Assembly: GCA_030765065.1 (NCBI GenBank)
Contig: CM060988.1
Location: forward strand, 177,423,065-177,487,064
Reading direction: 5' to 3'
DNA from: Deroplatys truncata
Taxonomy: Eukaryota > Arthropoda > Insecta > Mantodea > Mantidae
DNA length: 64,000 bases
The notes below the pieces were generated by a model. It searched no databases and had not been told where the DNA came from. It was given only the letters and a program-made list of their open reading frames with translations. This document shows positions 9,851-21,787 of this stretch, piece by piece; the first letter of the stretch is position 1, and each line of letters starts with the position of its first letter. The position numbers and the translations under genes were made by a program.

Positions 9851-11212
9851 GCGAGTTGGGACTCTGCAGCACAGTTGCGAGTTGGGACTCTGCAGCACAG
9901 TTGCGAGTTGGGACTCTGCAGCACAGTTGCGAGTTGGGACTCTGCAGCACAGTTGCGAGTTGGGACTCTGCAGCACAGTTGCGAGTTGGGACTCTGCAGC
10001 ACAGTTGCGAGTTGGGACTCTGCAGCACAGTTGCGAGTTGGGACTCTGCAGCACAGTTGCGAGTTGGGACTCTGCAGCACAGTTGCGAGTTGGGACTCTG
10101 CAGCACAGTTGCGAGTTGCGACTCTGCAGCACAGTTGCGAGTTGGGACTCTGCAGCACAGTTGCGAGTTGCGACTCTGCAGCACAGTTGCGAGTTGCGAC
10201 TCCGCAAGTTCAGTTGCGAGTTGGGACTTTGCAGCACAGTTGCGAGTTGGGACTTTGCAGCACAGTTGCGAGTTGGGACTCTGCAGCTCAGTTGCGAGTT
10301 GCGACTCTGCAATTCAGTTGCGAGTTGCGACTCTGCAATTCAGTTGCGAGTTGCGACTCTGCAATTCAGTTGCGAGTTGCGACTCTGCAATTCAGTTGCG
10401 AGTTGCGACTCTGCAATTCAGTTGCGAGTTGCGACTCTGCAATTCAGTTGCGAGTTGCGACTCTGCAATTCAGTTGCGAGTTGCGACTCTGCAATTCAGT
10501 TGCGAGTTGCGACTCTGCAATTCAGTTGCGAGTTGCGACTCTGCAATTCAGTTGAGAGTTGCGACTCTGCAATTCAGTTGAGAGTTGCGACTCTGCAATT
10601 CAGTTGAGAGTTGCGACTCTGCAATTCAGTTGCGAGTTGCGACTCTGCAATTCAGTTGCGAGTTGCGACTCTGCAATTCAGTTGCGAGTTGCGACTCTGC
10701 AATTCAGTTGCGAGTTGCGACTCTGCAATTCAGTTGCGAGTTGCGACTCTGCAATTCAGTTGCGAGTTGCGACTCTGCAATTCAGTTGCGAGTTGCGACT
10801 CTGCAATTCAGTTGCGAGTTGCGACTCTGCAATTCAGTTGCGAGTTGCGACTCTGCAATTCAGTTGCGAGTTGCGACTCTGCAATTCAGTTGCGAGTTGC
10901 GACTCTGCAATTCAGTTGAGAGTTGCGACTCTGCAATTCAGTTGCGAGTTGCGACTCTGCAATTCAGTTGCGAGTTGGGACTCTGCAATTCAGTTGCGAG
11001 TTGGAACTCTGCAATTCAGTTGCGAGTTGGGACTCTGCAATTCAGTTGCGAGTTGCGACTCTGCAATTCAGTTGCGAGTTGCGACTCTGCAGTTCATTTG
11101 CGAGTTGCGACTCTGCAATTCAGTTGCGAGTTGCGACTCTGCAATTCATTTGCAAGTTGGGACTCTGCAGTTCATTTGCGAGTTGTGACTCTGCAGTTCA
11201 GTTGTGACTCAA
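9851..11212 (+). repeat. Minisatellite, 26-bp unit, about 52 copies in two homogenised halves
   Basis: The unit is GCGAGTTGGGACTCTGCAGC plus ACAGTT in the left third (9851-10285, about 16-17 units) and GCGAGTTGCGACTCTGCAAT plus TCAGTT in the rest (about 35 units). The switch near 10286 is sharp, and a few mixed units sit at both ends. Looser forms of the unit (TGTGACTCAGCAGTTCAGT) at 9767-9848 look like the seed. Because 26 is not a multiple of 3 and the unit has no stop in most phases, long open frames run through it on both strands; they are a product of the repeat, not a gene. Confidence 0.95.
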
Positions 11213-11517
11213 TTCGACAGATCAGTTGTGTTCTGTCCTGAGTGTGTGTCAAAGGTTTTTATCAAGTGTAAAGCTGGTGGTATGCTGAGTCTGTTTAATA
11301 GCAACCTGTGCTCTCATTTGTTACATTATGATGACTGACGAGTTACCAGCTTTAAGAAACTTGTACACGAGCTAGGGTCACTCTGCAATGTTACTAACCT
11401 TACTGTTACACCACACACGTGCTGTTCCATTAACTGAGAGTTAGGGCCAATAAATTTCGCCGCCCTTTGACACCAACGATACGGGCTACCCGTTAAAAAC
11501 AAGACAAACAGTTAATC

Positions 11518-12708
11518 ATAAAATCGAGTGAATATAGCCAGGCTAATCTCCAATGCTTTATCAGCAAGCTGGTTCACAAACCAGGAGGAAGGGGGAGGTG
11601 CGGACCAGATTTTGGGCTCCGTTTTTCAATGTGGGACTCGGCATCAATGGCCAATCACCAAAATCAAAACACCGCATTATGTACTGCCTAATCTCCAGGG
11701 GCACGAGCGCATAATGGCCGGCTTTGTGACCGCGGTTTCACAGCCAAATGCGAGCTGTATCCTTTTTAACATTTTGGAAAGGATTTATTCCCGCAAAAAA
11801 GCAATAAATAGTTTGATGAAATATTGTTTATCTTTCAAATGCAAACGATGTCCATTTTTGCCCATGAATGCTGAATTAATTCCGTTTTTAATGTATTCTC
11901 TTTGTAAATTGTAATGACTACACGGAAATAAAAGCTTTATGATACTGCCATTTGCAACTCAGGTTTTGATGGAGCGATGGGAATTTGTTTCGTTTGGCTT
12001 TATACTTCTCTATAATGCCTTATGCAACGTTATTACATTTGTAGTTTTATGTACATTTCTATAATGTTTCATGAAGCTTATCTTAATTTTGAGAGTGGGA
12101 GGAATAAAGCTTGTATTAAAAGTAAAATACACAATATTTTAATTTAAAGACTCTTGGTGGTAGGGATTATAGCGTATTTTTACGCCCTTTACGATTTAAA
12201 AAATTACGATTTTTTACCTAGCTTAAACCCTTTAATTAAAAAACCTTTGAAAATCGGAAAATAATTTCCTATTTTTATTGTTGATTATTATAAATAGCTT
12301 AAAATAGCGGTTAACCATTTCCCATTTGAGGGAATAATTTAATTTAAAACAGGCATATTTATAATTTTTTTCGTGAAAACCATGTGGTTTAGGATCAAAA
12401 TCTTTAAGTTACTAAATGCAGCTAAGCATTCTGTCCAACCATAAGCAGTATTAAATTCTAAGTTAAATAAATTTTGAGGAAAGTATATCTGAAGTTTAAA
12501 AAATAAAGCTTGGCAAATGGCAAAAAAAAATGTGAGTACATTGTTACATACCAAAATAGTTTAACATATCTGGGCCATAAGAGCCCTTTATAGGTCCAAG
12601 TAACAAAAAAATGTAGGTACATAGGTATGTTCTTTAAACCGTTTATAATCCATTACAACAAAGAACAAAAAATAATTTGTTTGAATCCAAATCTCTACCA
12701 AATGTTTT
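11518..12708. other. Unassigned stretch with one unrecognised 128-codon frame
   Basis: A plus-strand frame at 11528-11914 is open for 128 codons (it includes QWPITKIKTPHYVLPNLQGH). I see no known domain, signal peptide or repeat in it, and an AATAAA follows at 11926. It begins right after the LTR-like unit and could be its leader or chance. The rest (11915-12708) is AT-rich and holds nothing I can name. Confidence 0.3.
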
Positions 12709-12751
12709 ATTATTATTTATTATTATTATTATTAATTATTATTATTATTAT
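12709..12751 (-). repeat. (TTA)n tail of SINE-1
   Basis: An ATT/TTA run adjoining the 3' end of the minus-strand SINE. On the SINE's own strand it is a (TAA)n tail. Confidence 0.8.
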
Positions 12752-13023
12752 TTATGAACGCTCTTTAACTACTATGGTCCTTAGCGTCCCATTCTATATT
12801 GAGCGTGAAAGACAGGTAATTTTGCTCAGAGGCCTGTTATCAGGCTCTAGGTTCTTTTACGTGCCGTAATTCTACGATACGGGACCACCGGCTTTACTTC
12901 CCTTCCGAAGGAAGCCATGCTAAGGATTTTTACACCCAAAAAATGCATCGTTCTGCGCCGGGTTTGAACCCGCGACCTCGGGAACTACATGCTAGCACGG
13001 TACAACTAGTCCAAGGACGACGA
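12752..13023 (-). mobile_element. SINE-1 copy (tRNA-derived), near full length
   Basis: On the minus strand it starts GTCGTCGTCC, has an A box (GACTAGTTGTACC region) and a B box with GCGGGTTCAAACCCGGC. The body contains CTTCGGAAGGGAAGTAAAGC, CGGCACGTAAAAGAACC and GGACGCTAAGGACCATAGTA. The (TAA)n tail is on the left. It is not a functional tRNA gene: there is no matching acceptor stem, and the tRNA head is fused to an unrelated body. Confidence 0.85.
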
Positions 13024-13504
13024 CTCTGCCAAGTGTGATTAATTATATAGGCATGCTAATTTGTTTACTGAGTTTTCTAATTGTGATACAAAAGTATAAA
13101 TGCCATTCTCTTACTTTTTGTTTACCTATAAATGTAATATGAAGGAGTTCCAATACACATTTTTACCCTCTCTCCCGCTTATCTATAGTAATAGAGAAGT
13201 TTTCTGTGCTTGCCAACATCCAGAGTTTAAAACCCTAAAACTTTCTCTCGTCCATAATAATAATTTTGCGATGCGTTAAGTGTTAAGTGCAGTAAATGTA
13301 GAAAAACCACATATAAAAATGGGAATTCCCGTTTTATGAAACTCCTTGAAGACCTGGTCTTTGTATCACACATGCTGAAATTCGCCTACCACCGCTATAA
13401 ACACATATTACAGTAAAGAACACCATCTCCTAGGCTGTACACAAATTTCTTGTCCACATTGTATGCTTCATAAGATGAACTTTAAACAAAAGCTGTCACA
13501 AAAA
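13024..13504. other. Unassigned AT-rich stretch
   Basis: No recognisable gene or repeat between the SINE and the H copy. Confidence 0.45.
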
Positions 13505-14313
13505 AGCTGATGTGTTACACTGATATGACTTTCTCTTCTCTTGTACAAACTATTTTTACAAACGCTTATTCTCCATATGCTTCATGTTAATCGAGATGTT
13601 AATCTTATTGCTAATTTTCTTGTAGATGCAAGGGGAATTGGTAGGCTTTAAGCGATAGTCAAATATTTTAAGCGCTGGTTGTTATGTGGAGTATTCCATT
13701 CTCTTTGTATGTCCAAGACAAAAAAAAATGAATAACGAACTCCCATTTGGGAAAAAGTATTGGAAAATTTAAGGAAATAACAAGCATTATCTCGAAAATT
13801 GTTCACTCAAAAAAAAATCTGTATGACATAAATTGTGTATTTTAATACGATCTACATTTTTTTGTGTAGCAAAATTTTGTCTATCTCTTATGGTTTACAG
13901 TTATGCAAAAGGCGTTCACAACGAAGAATACTTTTGGACACATTCCCAGAAAATTCGAGATATACAATTCATTTGCCATAAAAATGTCTTAAACTTATGA
14001 TATTTTATTCAAAATCGTTAGGGTCATTTTTGAGAAAATTAAAAATTTCCAAAAATTTTCCATGTAAAGGTAATCTGGGGTGGGAAGATTTTCTTGAAAA
14101 CCTTCGTGTCGCATCTCTGGAAGATACTGAACCTAAATACCAAGTTTGGGGTTTATCCGACTGTTCGTTTCTGAGTTATGTTTTTCACAGACACACACAC
14201 GGACATGTTTCCAAAAATGCTTTATGTGCATTCAGTGCACCTCAAAACATGTATTTCCTGTGAAATCTCGGTATCGAATTTTTGAGTGGAGAGAAAGTTG
14301 TAGAGAAAGTAAA
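13505..14313 (-). mobile_element. H family copy, subfamily A
   Basis: Distal end GCTGATGTGTTACACTGATA at 13507, hairpin-side terminus GTAGAGAAAGTAAAA at 14300-14314. The CA run is short (about 14189-14202). The last 30 bases before the terminus are shortened, so the hairpin is incomplete. Confidence 0.8.
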
Positions 14314-15137
14314 ATTGGGACAACTACATATTTTACAGCCATAGAATTTGAATAAGAAGCAATATTCGTGAGGGAGTTGACTTTAGAATTCAGATCGTCC
14401 ATTGCTGAATGTTTTTACTGGTTATAGAGGTTACTAAAAGTGCAACTTTGACCTTTTCCCACCATTATGGGATGTCACTAGAATATTCGTGTTGTTAGAT
14501 TTCATTCATAACCTGAAACTTCTCCGTAAATACGCATATGTTTGCATGTATTGGGAAGGTTAATTATATTGTACCTTGTCGCCCTGTTTTTATATTTACA
14601 GGTGTTCACGCTTTACATGCTGACCAGTGACGCACTGATTATAATATTAGTTATATTACTATAATTATATTAACGGTATTGCTATTTATATTAGATTATT
14701 GTTATACAAATTGGGCTAATTATATGAGAATTTAATTATTATTAGGTTATTATTAATTATTAGGTTTTACCTTTGCAGTGAACTAGAAATTTTATTTTTT
14801 GCCAACTTTTGGTGTAAGGGTTGTTTGTTTGTGTGGGGTTTATTCTTAGAGAAGAAGATCCGCGTAGAAGAAAACCAAGAAATATAATTGTTTGGTTTAG
14901 TTAAGTACGCCGAAATCATATTAAAACGTAACTATAAGTTGTTCATTTGCAATTTAATAACATACTCATGTTATATAAATCAAGTACATAGCACGGATCA
15001 GTGCTTAGTTTAACACTTAAAGTGCATCTAGGTTATAGGTAATCATAGATTATGACGGAGAAGGGAGCTGATGACCAAACCTTTGAACCGAAGAAAAGAA
15101 TATTAAAGAGCGGTATATATGACATAACAATGACTCA
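14314..15137. other. Unassigned AT-rich stretch
   Basis: Only very AT-rich sequence with short TTA/TAT runs (14640-14770). A short open frame at 15052 ends inside the AAT run and the SINE. No domain recognised. Confidence 0.45.
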
Positions 15138-15141
15138 TAAC

Positions 15142-15216
<75 letters not shown>
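15138..15216 (+). repeat. (AAT)26 microsatellite
   Basis: Perfect AAT repeat directly before the 5' end of a plus-strand SINE-1. SINE-1 normally carries such a run at its 3' end, so this may be the tail of an older, lost copy into which the present SINE inserted. Confidence 0.95.
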
Positions 15217-15217
<1 letters not shown>

Positions 15218-15496
15218 TCGTCCTTGATGTAGTGGTTACCATGCTAGCCTCTAGTTCCCGAGGTCGCGGGTTCAAACCCGGCGGAGGGTGATGAATTTTT
15301 TTCGGGCGTACAAATCCTTAGCATGGCTTCCTTTGGAAGGGAAGTAAAGACGGTGGTCCCATGTCGTAAATTTACGGCACCTAAAAGAACCCAAGCTGAT
15401 AAAGAGACCTCTGAGCAACATAACCGGTTTTTCGCGCCCAATATAGAATGGTACGTTAAGGACCATAGTAGTTAAAGAGCATCCATAAACAAAACC
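15217..15496 (+). mobile_element. SINE-1 copy (tRNA-derived)
   Basis: It starts GTCGTCCTTGATGTAGTGG (A box) with the B box at about 15267-15284 (GCGGGTTCAAACCCGGCGG), then the standard body ending GGACCATAGTAGTTAAAGAG and a short A-rich end. At 280 bp it is full length. It lacks its own long AAT tail at the 3' side. Confidence 0.88.
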
Positions 15497-15541
15497 CCAT
15501 TTCAATGATTCACAATACTAGGAGAACACAGAAATAATGTA

Positions 15542-16388
15542 CGAGGGCTGATCAACAAAGTCTGAGACTGATTTTTTCCTCTACCTTCCTTGATAGATCT
15601 TGTCTGTACCATAAACATTTGAAAATAGCGAGCTTCTATGTATAATGTCCATAAGCGGCAGCCCCCTCCTGTTCTTAGGTTGGTAGTAATGTTCTAATTT
15701 GTAGACCGTGCTTGCATTTCGAATACCAGAAATTGGGAGTATCGCATGCTTTCTGGAATAGATTACTACCGGTGATGAGTCAATGCTACAACATTATGAC
15801 CCGAAGGAAAACAAGAAGCATAATGTGCATATTGCCAGGTTCTGCAACACCAGAAAAGGCAAAAGTTGTAGCATCTGCAGGGAAGATTTTTTTTATAATG
15901 AATTGAGTTACCAGCATGCAGTCCCCACTCACACTACTGTTACAGCAGCATACTACATGTCAATATTGGCTACACTGAGGAAGCACATTGCAAGAAAACG
16001 ATCGGAACTTCATCGGGCTTGCTTAGCGACTTCATTATGACAACCCGCGACCTCACGTCGCAAATCAAGTCATGCAGTTTTGGGCTAAATGGAACGTTAC
16101 CTGTGTACCGTAACCGCCTTATAACCTCGATCTTGCACGTTGTGACTTTTTTTATTCCAATCATTAAAGGCATACTCCGGGACATTTTTGAGTGCTCAAG
16201 AAAAGTGAGGCGATTCTCAAGGACCCCACAAAGAATGGCCTGCACCATATGTTTGAGGACTGGCAGGGACGCTATAAAAAGTGCATTTAAGTAGGAGGGG
16301 ATTACTTTGAAAAAGATCATGTAAATGCTGAAATAAAGTAATAAACATCTGTGAAAAAAATCAGTCTCGTTCTTTGTTGAGCAGCTCG
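15542..16388 (+). mobile_element. mariner element, internally deleted
   Basis: Inverted ends CGAGGGCTGATCAACAAAGT and, on the other strand, CGAGCTGCTCAACAAAGAAC. A TA precedes it at 15540-15541; the right-hand TA has become CA. At 847 bp it is shorter than a complete mariner (about 1.3 kb), with the missing part mainly N-terminal. Remains of the transposase are described separately. Confidence 0.85.
15755..16322 (+). pseudogene. mariner transposase remnant
   Basis: Pieces in several frames match the catalytic half of a mariner transposase. TGDESMLQHYDPKENKK near 15770-15825 holds the first aspartate. VPTHTTVTAAYYMSILATLR at about 15923-15985 is followed by KHIARKRSELHRA, then IIKGILRDIFECS, QRMACTICLR and near the end GRYKKCI. 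Frameshifts and a deletion around the second and third catalytic residues make it non-functional. Confidence 0.8.
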
Positions 16389-18961
16389 CAAATAGGCTGT
16401 CTGTCGATTGCTCTGGTTATGTATCTAGTGACTCAAGTTAGAACGTTGGCCGCCATGACATGCGGGATCAGCCATCTTTTTATACGAGAAGATGGTCGTC
16501 CCTTTTGAAGCCGTTTACTTTATCTGCTTCGTTGTTGAATCTGCTGCCGTAATCTTGTATGTTCATTCTGTTGTCTCGTGCGCCAGCGCTCCAGTGATAG
16601 AGTTATGAGATCTTTCTCTCAGAGTATGCGTGTGCGTATTGTGAAAGGATAACACCAGTTTAACTTGATTGAGAAATTTTAAGTGATCTATACTTGAGCT
16701 ACTGAAGCGTATTTGAAGACATAGAATGAAACTGATTATGAATCGTAGAGCCGAAATAGTAACAACTGAATTATCATATATGCTAACTTCTACAGTATCA
16801 AAGTTACGGTTTGAAATAACTGTTTCCGCAATGAAAGGAACTAAAGTATAACAACTTAGTAAAATCCCTCGGTCCATGAACTGCACGAGTATTCAGGAGA
16901 GCTAAATTCCCCCACTCTATTTGTCTTTAGCCTTTAGCTAGTGAGTTATTCAACGAGGTGTCTTAAAGAAAAAGTGGGAAACAAGAGTTACGTGACTATT
17001 GTGAACACAGCAATTTTATAGTGTAGTAACATTAATATGACCTTGTTTACATCGTGGTAACTCAAAAACTAAAATCCTTATCCCAGTTATGTAAGAGTAC
17101 AGTTTTGAGATGATGATAACGTGTGATTGGTCTCCCTGTAAAAAATTAAAGCCGCAGCAACTTCATGTCAGTTCTTTTTATGTCAAAACAATCTTTCAAA
17201 ATGCCTTGAACACTTCCAAAGGAGAGTCCTGGAGCATCAGAACTTTCTCTTTATTGTATTAAGCGTCGGTTCTACAATCTACTGATAAAGCTATGTACTA
17301 GATTTCTAAGCAATAGGCGTTCTACAGTCTCTGGATTAGCACTACTCTGAAGATATACTTGCTGATACGTTTTTGGCTAGTTAAAGTAGCCGATTAGTCC
17401 ATTATCGGACAAATTTTCATGTTCAGTTCTGATGCAATTCTTATCACTAGCAACAACAATCATAGCAGAATTGTATTTATCAGGCGATAACGAGGAAGTA
17501 ATGTTGTTTGTGCACAACAGGGGAAAGCCTTAGGCCATAACAGAGAGAGAATTATTTCCAAACATTGGATGAAGACGAGATTTATAAGCTTGTTTTATAA
17601 AAAACTAGCTGGTTTAACCGACGTTTCAAGGGTAGCTTTTTAAACTAGAATGATGTTTTAATTAATTTTGTGTATTCCCTGCCATTCTTTATGAAATCAT
17701 TGTACAAACATATAGAGGATTCTATGAACTTCAATTGAAATAATTTGTATTACGAAAATCAATCAGCGAGGACCTGTTTTCCTTGAAGGAATCGTTGGGG
17801 AATTGAAGGCAATGAAATACCCTAAAAAATGTGAATTAAATTTTGAAAGATATCCCCTGATAATACCGCATATATGTGAAATGCTATGGCTAGTTATATG
17901 CAAACATTTGCTTTCACACCCGCTGTACGTTGCTCTTTACGTGGCCTGTCACAGCAATGCTCTTATGTCTTTAGTCCTGCCTTTACATTGGGATAGTTAC
18001 AGCAGTGGTGTGGTTAATGATAAACGATTTTGTGAGGATAAAATAAAATAAAACACAGGCTAGGCGAAATTATGGCGTGTGGTGTTTAAGCAGCGACTCA
18101 GATTCAGTGTAGGAGAGCCATGCCCGCCCAAGGCAGTTAGAAAGGGGGAATACATGACCAGGTGAGTTACCTCTTCCAACGTTTTTTCTTAAGTTGCTAA
18201 GTTATAGTTGTATAGCCTGCCGTGAGTCACTAAAATGCTTATCGGCGAGACCTCTCGCAATAGCCGCCAAATCTTACTCACACGAGCGCGTCACTAGGCG
18301 CTTAAAATATCACACGAGCAGTACTACCAGTGACGGTATCAGAGAGTGCGTAACTCTCTGATATAAAACTACATGCCTTTAGCTCCCCCTACTTTATTAC
18401 TCCTCAGCAGCCAATACTTAACCCCTACGTGTATCTCTGTTACTTTGTTATTAGGGCCTAGCTAAATTATCAGAACACAGGTGCGTACGTGACCCTGCAA
18501 TCGATTGAACTTATAACCTAAGTGAATTCCAAGAATCTTAAAGTTAATGCGTTCGCTACTTCGGCTGTCGCTAATGATTTTGCTAACCTGACTTCGTAAT
18601 TACCTTCGACTTTGCCGACAAACTGTTAACCTTATTACATTATACATTGATTTAATATAGGAAAGTTATTTATTTCAACTATTTATCTATCTTACTATTA
18701 TTCATTTATTTAATTGTTTATACCTTCCCGTCAATAATCACAGTATCACTCTGTTGTTTAGTAACCTGAGTTAGGCTGCGTCCGCTATACTACAGGTCAC
18801 CCACTATTGGTGCAATAAGATTTTAAATCCGCATGCTTTGCATTTTGTTGCAGCCCAATGAAGGTGGACAATGATCTTGATGCATGATAGATACACAGGT
18901 AAGTTCTGGCTCGTATCATAGCGCTGTATACCATTTAGAGCGGCAAAATCAGTCTTTAATC
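16389..18961. repeat. Old repeat region; 16538-16850 and 18210-18735 match 41817-44640
   Basis: The left segment shares GAATCTGCTGCC, GCTCCAGTGATAGAG, ACTGATTATGAAT and AATGACTGTTTCC-like strings in order with 41817-42100. The right segment shares GTCACTAAAATG, GTTCGCTACTTCGGCT, CTAACCTGACTTC and TACATTGATTTAATA in order with 42108-42380 and 44400-44640. At 16.5 kb the two segments are separated by 1.35 kb; at 42 kb they are adjacent. The intervening 16860-18210 holds short frames only. A PBS-like string next to the other copy hints at an LTR, but I am not sure. Confidence 0.5.
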
Positions 18962-20015
18962 TGAGGCAGTATTTTTAACACTTAAATAATTTCAGTCCAA
19001 TTATATAATATGTGAATTCATTAACAGCCCACCTTGAAGCAATATGTGTATGTAATAATTTGTAAAATGTATATAACAGTGATTGTATATGTTTATATTA
19101 TTGTAAACATGTTCAATAATGTTATATGAATGTATTACGTAATTTAATAATGTAGGAGCTGTGAGAATAATAAGTTTAAAGTTGCTAACAATGAGGTAAC
19201 CTTGAGTAAGAAAGTTTAACAGTACTACTTGTACAATATTACTATTGTTACAATAATGTAATTTTAGTGACAGTTTATAAAATAGCCAATCTACAACAAA
19301 TAAAAGCTTTAGTTAAATGAAGTTATTCTATTGGAGTAGGATTAGCCAATCAGAGACTTGAAATACAGAAATTTACAAGTTTAGACGGTTGAAATCATTT
19401 CAGTTGCCTCCAAACAGTGCTCATAACCAGACGTGTTGCTTCTAGACAGTGATCATAACCAGACGCGATGTGTCCTCGAGAAATTAATTACGTATTCGTG
19501 TGAGACGAAAATAGTATACGTGTTAAAAAGTGCAAGTATTAAATTAAGGAATCTCACAGCTCTCGATATCAGTGAAGTGCTATTTAATTTGTGTCAAGGA
19601 TTAATAAAAAGAGTGAGTAAAATAATAGTCTGTGTAAGCCTACATTCTTGTCGCATCACGCCCCGCTAAGAGAAACGTGTCTCTAACAAATACTGACACA
19701 GCCGAGGCAAACATAAATATTTAATACTTAAAGAAACAATCAAATTACAAAGTTAATATTTTTTAAATTCGGGGCAAAGGCCACCTGAAATTACATTTGG
19801 GGCGAAGGCTACCGGAAACGGTTTACTGTACGTGCGGTTACAACGAATTTTAAGTTCGGCTCCCCAACAGTTGAAATACGATACAACTCCTTCAATACAA
19901 ACTACTTCAAATTGACGCCCAAAACGTGGTGGTGCAAACAACGGAATAACGTAACAAAACTCCTTTCTTCAAATTGCCGTCCATACGTGGAGCTAATAAA
20001 TCACCTACTTCATAT
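18962..20015 (+). mobile_element. LTR-retrotransposon fossil, copy 1 (LTR plus short leader)
   Basis: One of four plus-strand copies of an approximately 0.85-0.95-kb sequence starting TGAGGCAGTATTTTTAAC and ending CTACTTCA (18962-19909), i.e. TG...CA ends. It is followed by a primer-binding-site-like string of the GCGCCCAACGTGGGGC type (19913-19930), which occurs a second time near 19966-19990 in a tandem-like way. No gag or pol remains, so it is broken. The copies differ clearly from one another, which suggests moderate age. Superfamily not determined. Confidence 0.6.
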
Positions 20016-20243
20016 CTTAAGTTTCAATATAATGTGATAGAATTTAATGCTTTGTCATGTCCGTGCCAAAAATATGTAACACTTTGAATCTGCCCATAAA
20101 GCCGTAAAATCGCAAAACGTCCTCTGCTCCCCTACATTTTAAGCGCATCCCGCAGACGTTGGCCAGTATGGTAAGCATTCCATACACAAATTTGATACCA
20201 AGAGTTCATTGGAAATACTAATTTTTAGGTAACCTGAATAAAG
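20016..20243. other. Unassigned short stretch
   Basis: AT-rich, nothing recognised. Confidence 0.4.
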
Positions 20244-20942
20244 AAAAATCTGATGTGATACATTCACATGACTTTCTCTACCCTCTATTTTTGTTAGTGG
20301 GTATACGAACTATACTTACCAAGGCTTATTTTTCTATCTGCTACATTTAATCCCAATAAACAATTGCAGAAATAGATACATTCCACATTTCGTTATAGAT
20401 ACAAAGAGAACAGCGATAGTCAAATGTTTAACAACTGGACGCTACATGCTGGTCTTAAAATTCCACACTGTTTCCGTGACATCGCGAGAAACAACTGAAT
20501 GTTGGAGTTTAAGAGAATCACGGAGTAATGAACAATTCGAACCTTCAATAGCGGATATCTCAGAAACGGCTTATGGCACAAAAAACTTATTTTAAATAAA
20601 CGGTGTGTTTTAAAGAGATCTATATTTTGTCTATCGCTTAACATTATATAAAATTCCTTCCTAATAAAGAGGACTTCAGAGGCTATTCGTCGAAAAAATT
20701 CAAGATAAACGTTTTATTTGTTATGTAAATATATTTCATATATGATATTTTAATCAAAATCGTCAAGAGCCATTATTTACAAAATCAAAAATTTCTAAAA
20801 ATGTTCCATGTATAAAGTAGTTTGGGGTGTAGGTATTTTGTTGAAAATCTTCGTGTCGCATCATTGGAAGATATTGAACCTAAATACCAAGTTTGGTATT
20901 TATCTGACTTTTCGTTTTGTGTTATGGTGTTCATAGACAGAC

Positions 20943-20975
<33 letters not shown>

Positions 20976-20994
20976 AACGGACATGTTTTCAAAA
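20244..20994 (-). mobile_element. H family copy, subfamily B, first of a tandem pair
   Basis: From the distal end (ATCTGATGTGATACATTCAC) to the CA run (20940-20973) and GGACATGTTTTC, where it is cut by the next copy in the same orientation. The last 130 bases to the hairpin are absent. Confidence 0.8.
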
Positions 20995-21787
20995 AATCTG
21001 ATATGATACATTCACATGACTTTCTCTACCCTCTACTGTTATTAGTGGATATACAAAGTATTCTCACTAAAGCTTATCTTTCTAACGGTTGCTTTTTAAT
21101 CCAAATGGACCTTTACAGAAATAGCTACATTACACATTTCGTTATAGATACAAAGTGAACAGCGATAGTCAAATGTTTAACAACTGGACGCTATATGCTG
21201 GCCTTAAAATTCCATACTGTTTCCATGACATCGCGAGAAACAAGTGAATGTTGGAGTTTAAGAGAATCACGGAGTAATGAACAATTCGAACCTTCAATAG
21301 CATATCTCAGAAACGGCTTATGGCACAGAAAACTTTTAAATAAACTGCGTTTTTTAAAGAGATCTACATATCGGCTATCCCTTAACGTTATACAAAATTC
21401 CTTCCGAATGAAGACTTCAGAGGCTATTCGCCGAAAATTCAAAATAAACGTTTTATTTTTTATGTAAATATATTTCATATATGTATGGTATTTTAATTAA
21501 AGTCGTTAGACCAATGTTTTAGAAAATAAAGAATTTCTAAAAAATGATCCATGTAAGGGTAGTTTGTGGTGGGAGATTTTGTTAAAAATCTTCCTGTAGT
21601 ATCTTTGAAAGATGCTGAACCTAAATACCAAGTTTTGTATTCATCCGACGTTTCGTTTTTTAGTTATGCTGTTCACGGATATCTTTCCGAAAATGATTTA
21701 TTTGGATTCAGGGGGCCACAAAACATGTATTTCCGGTGAAATATCAATACTAAATTTTTGGGTGGAATACACTACCTCCGCTACTTA
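20995..21787 (-). mobile_element. H family copy, subfamily B, second of a tandem pair
   Basis: It starts ATCTGATATGATACATTCAC directly after the first copy, about 751 bases on, and is closely similar to it over the first 600 bases. The microsatellite is lost. It ends at the hairpin-side GTGGAATACACTACCTCCGC. Confidence 0.8.

Larger units (their letters stand above)
9457..11517 (+). mobile_element. LTR-like fossil unit carrying a minisatellite (candidate solo LTR)
   Basis: It starts TGTGCCCGCG after AT-rich sequence, has a clear TATA box (CTATATAAGG, 9660-9669) and an AATAAA signal at about 11449-11454, and can be closed on a CA near 11517. Promoter and poly(A) signal without a gene between them is the layout of a retroelement LTR. 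No flanking duplication was recognised and there is no coding part, so it would be a solo LTR. A decayed host promoter is the alternative. The family is not identified. Confidence 0.4.

Noticed and set aside
9787-11241. Long open frames (up to 264 codons, both strands) as repeat-protein genes
   Set aside because: The 26-bp unit has few stops in any phase, so frames are open in several phases and on both strands at once. There is no start context, no codon bias and no non-repeat domain.
11528-11914. 128-codon frame as a gene
   Set aside because: Longest single non-repeat frame outside transposons, but without a recognised domain. Kept as an unassigned stretch and not called a CDS.
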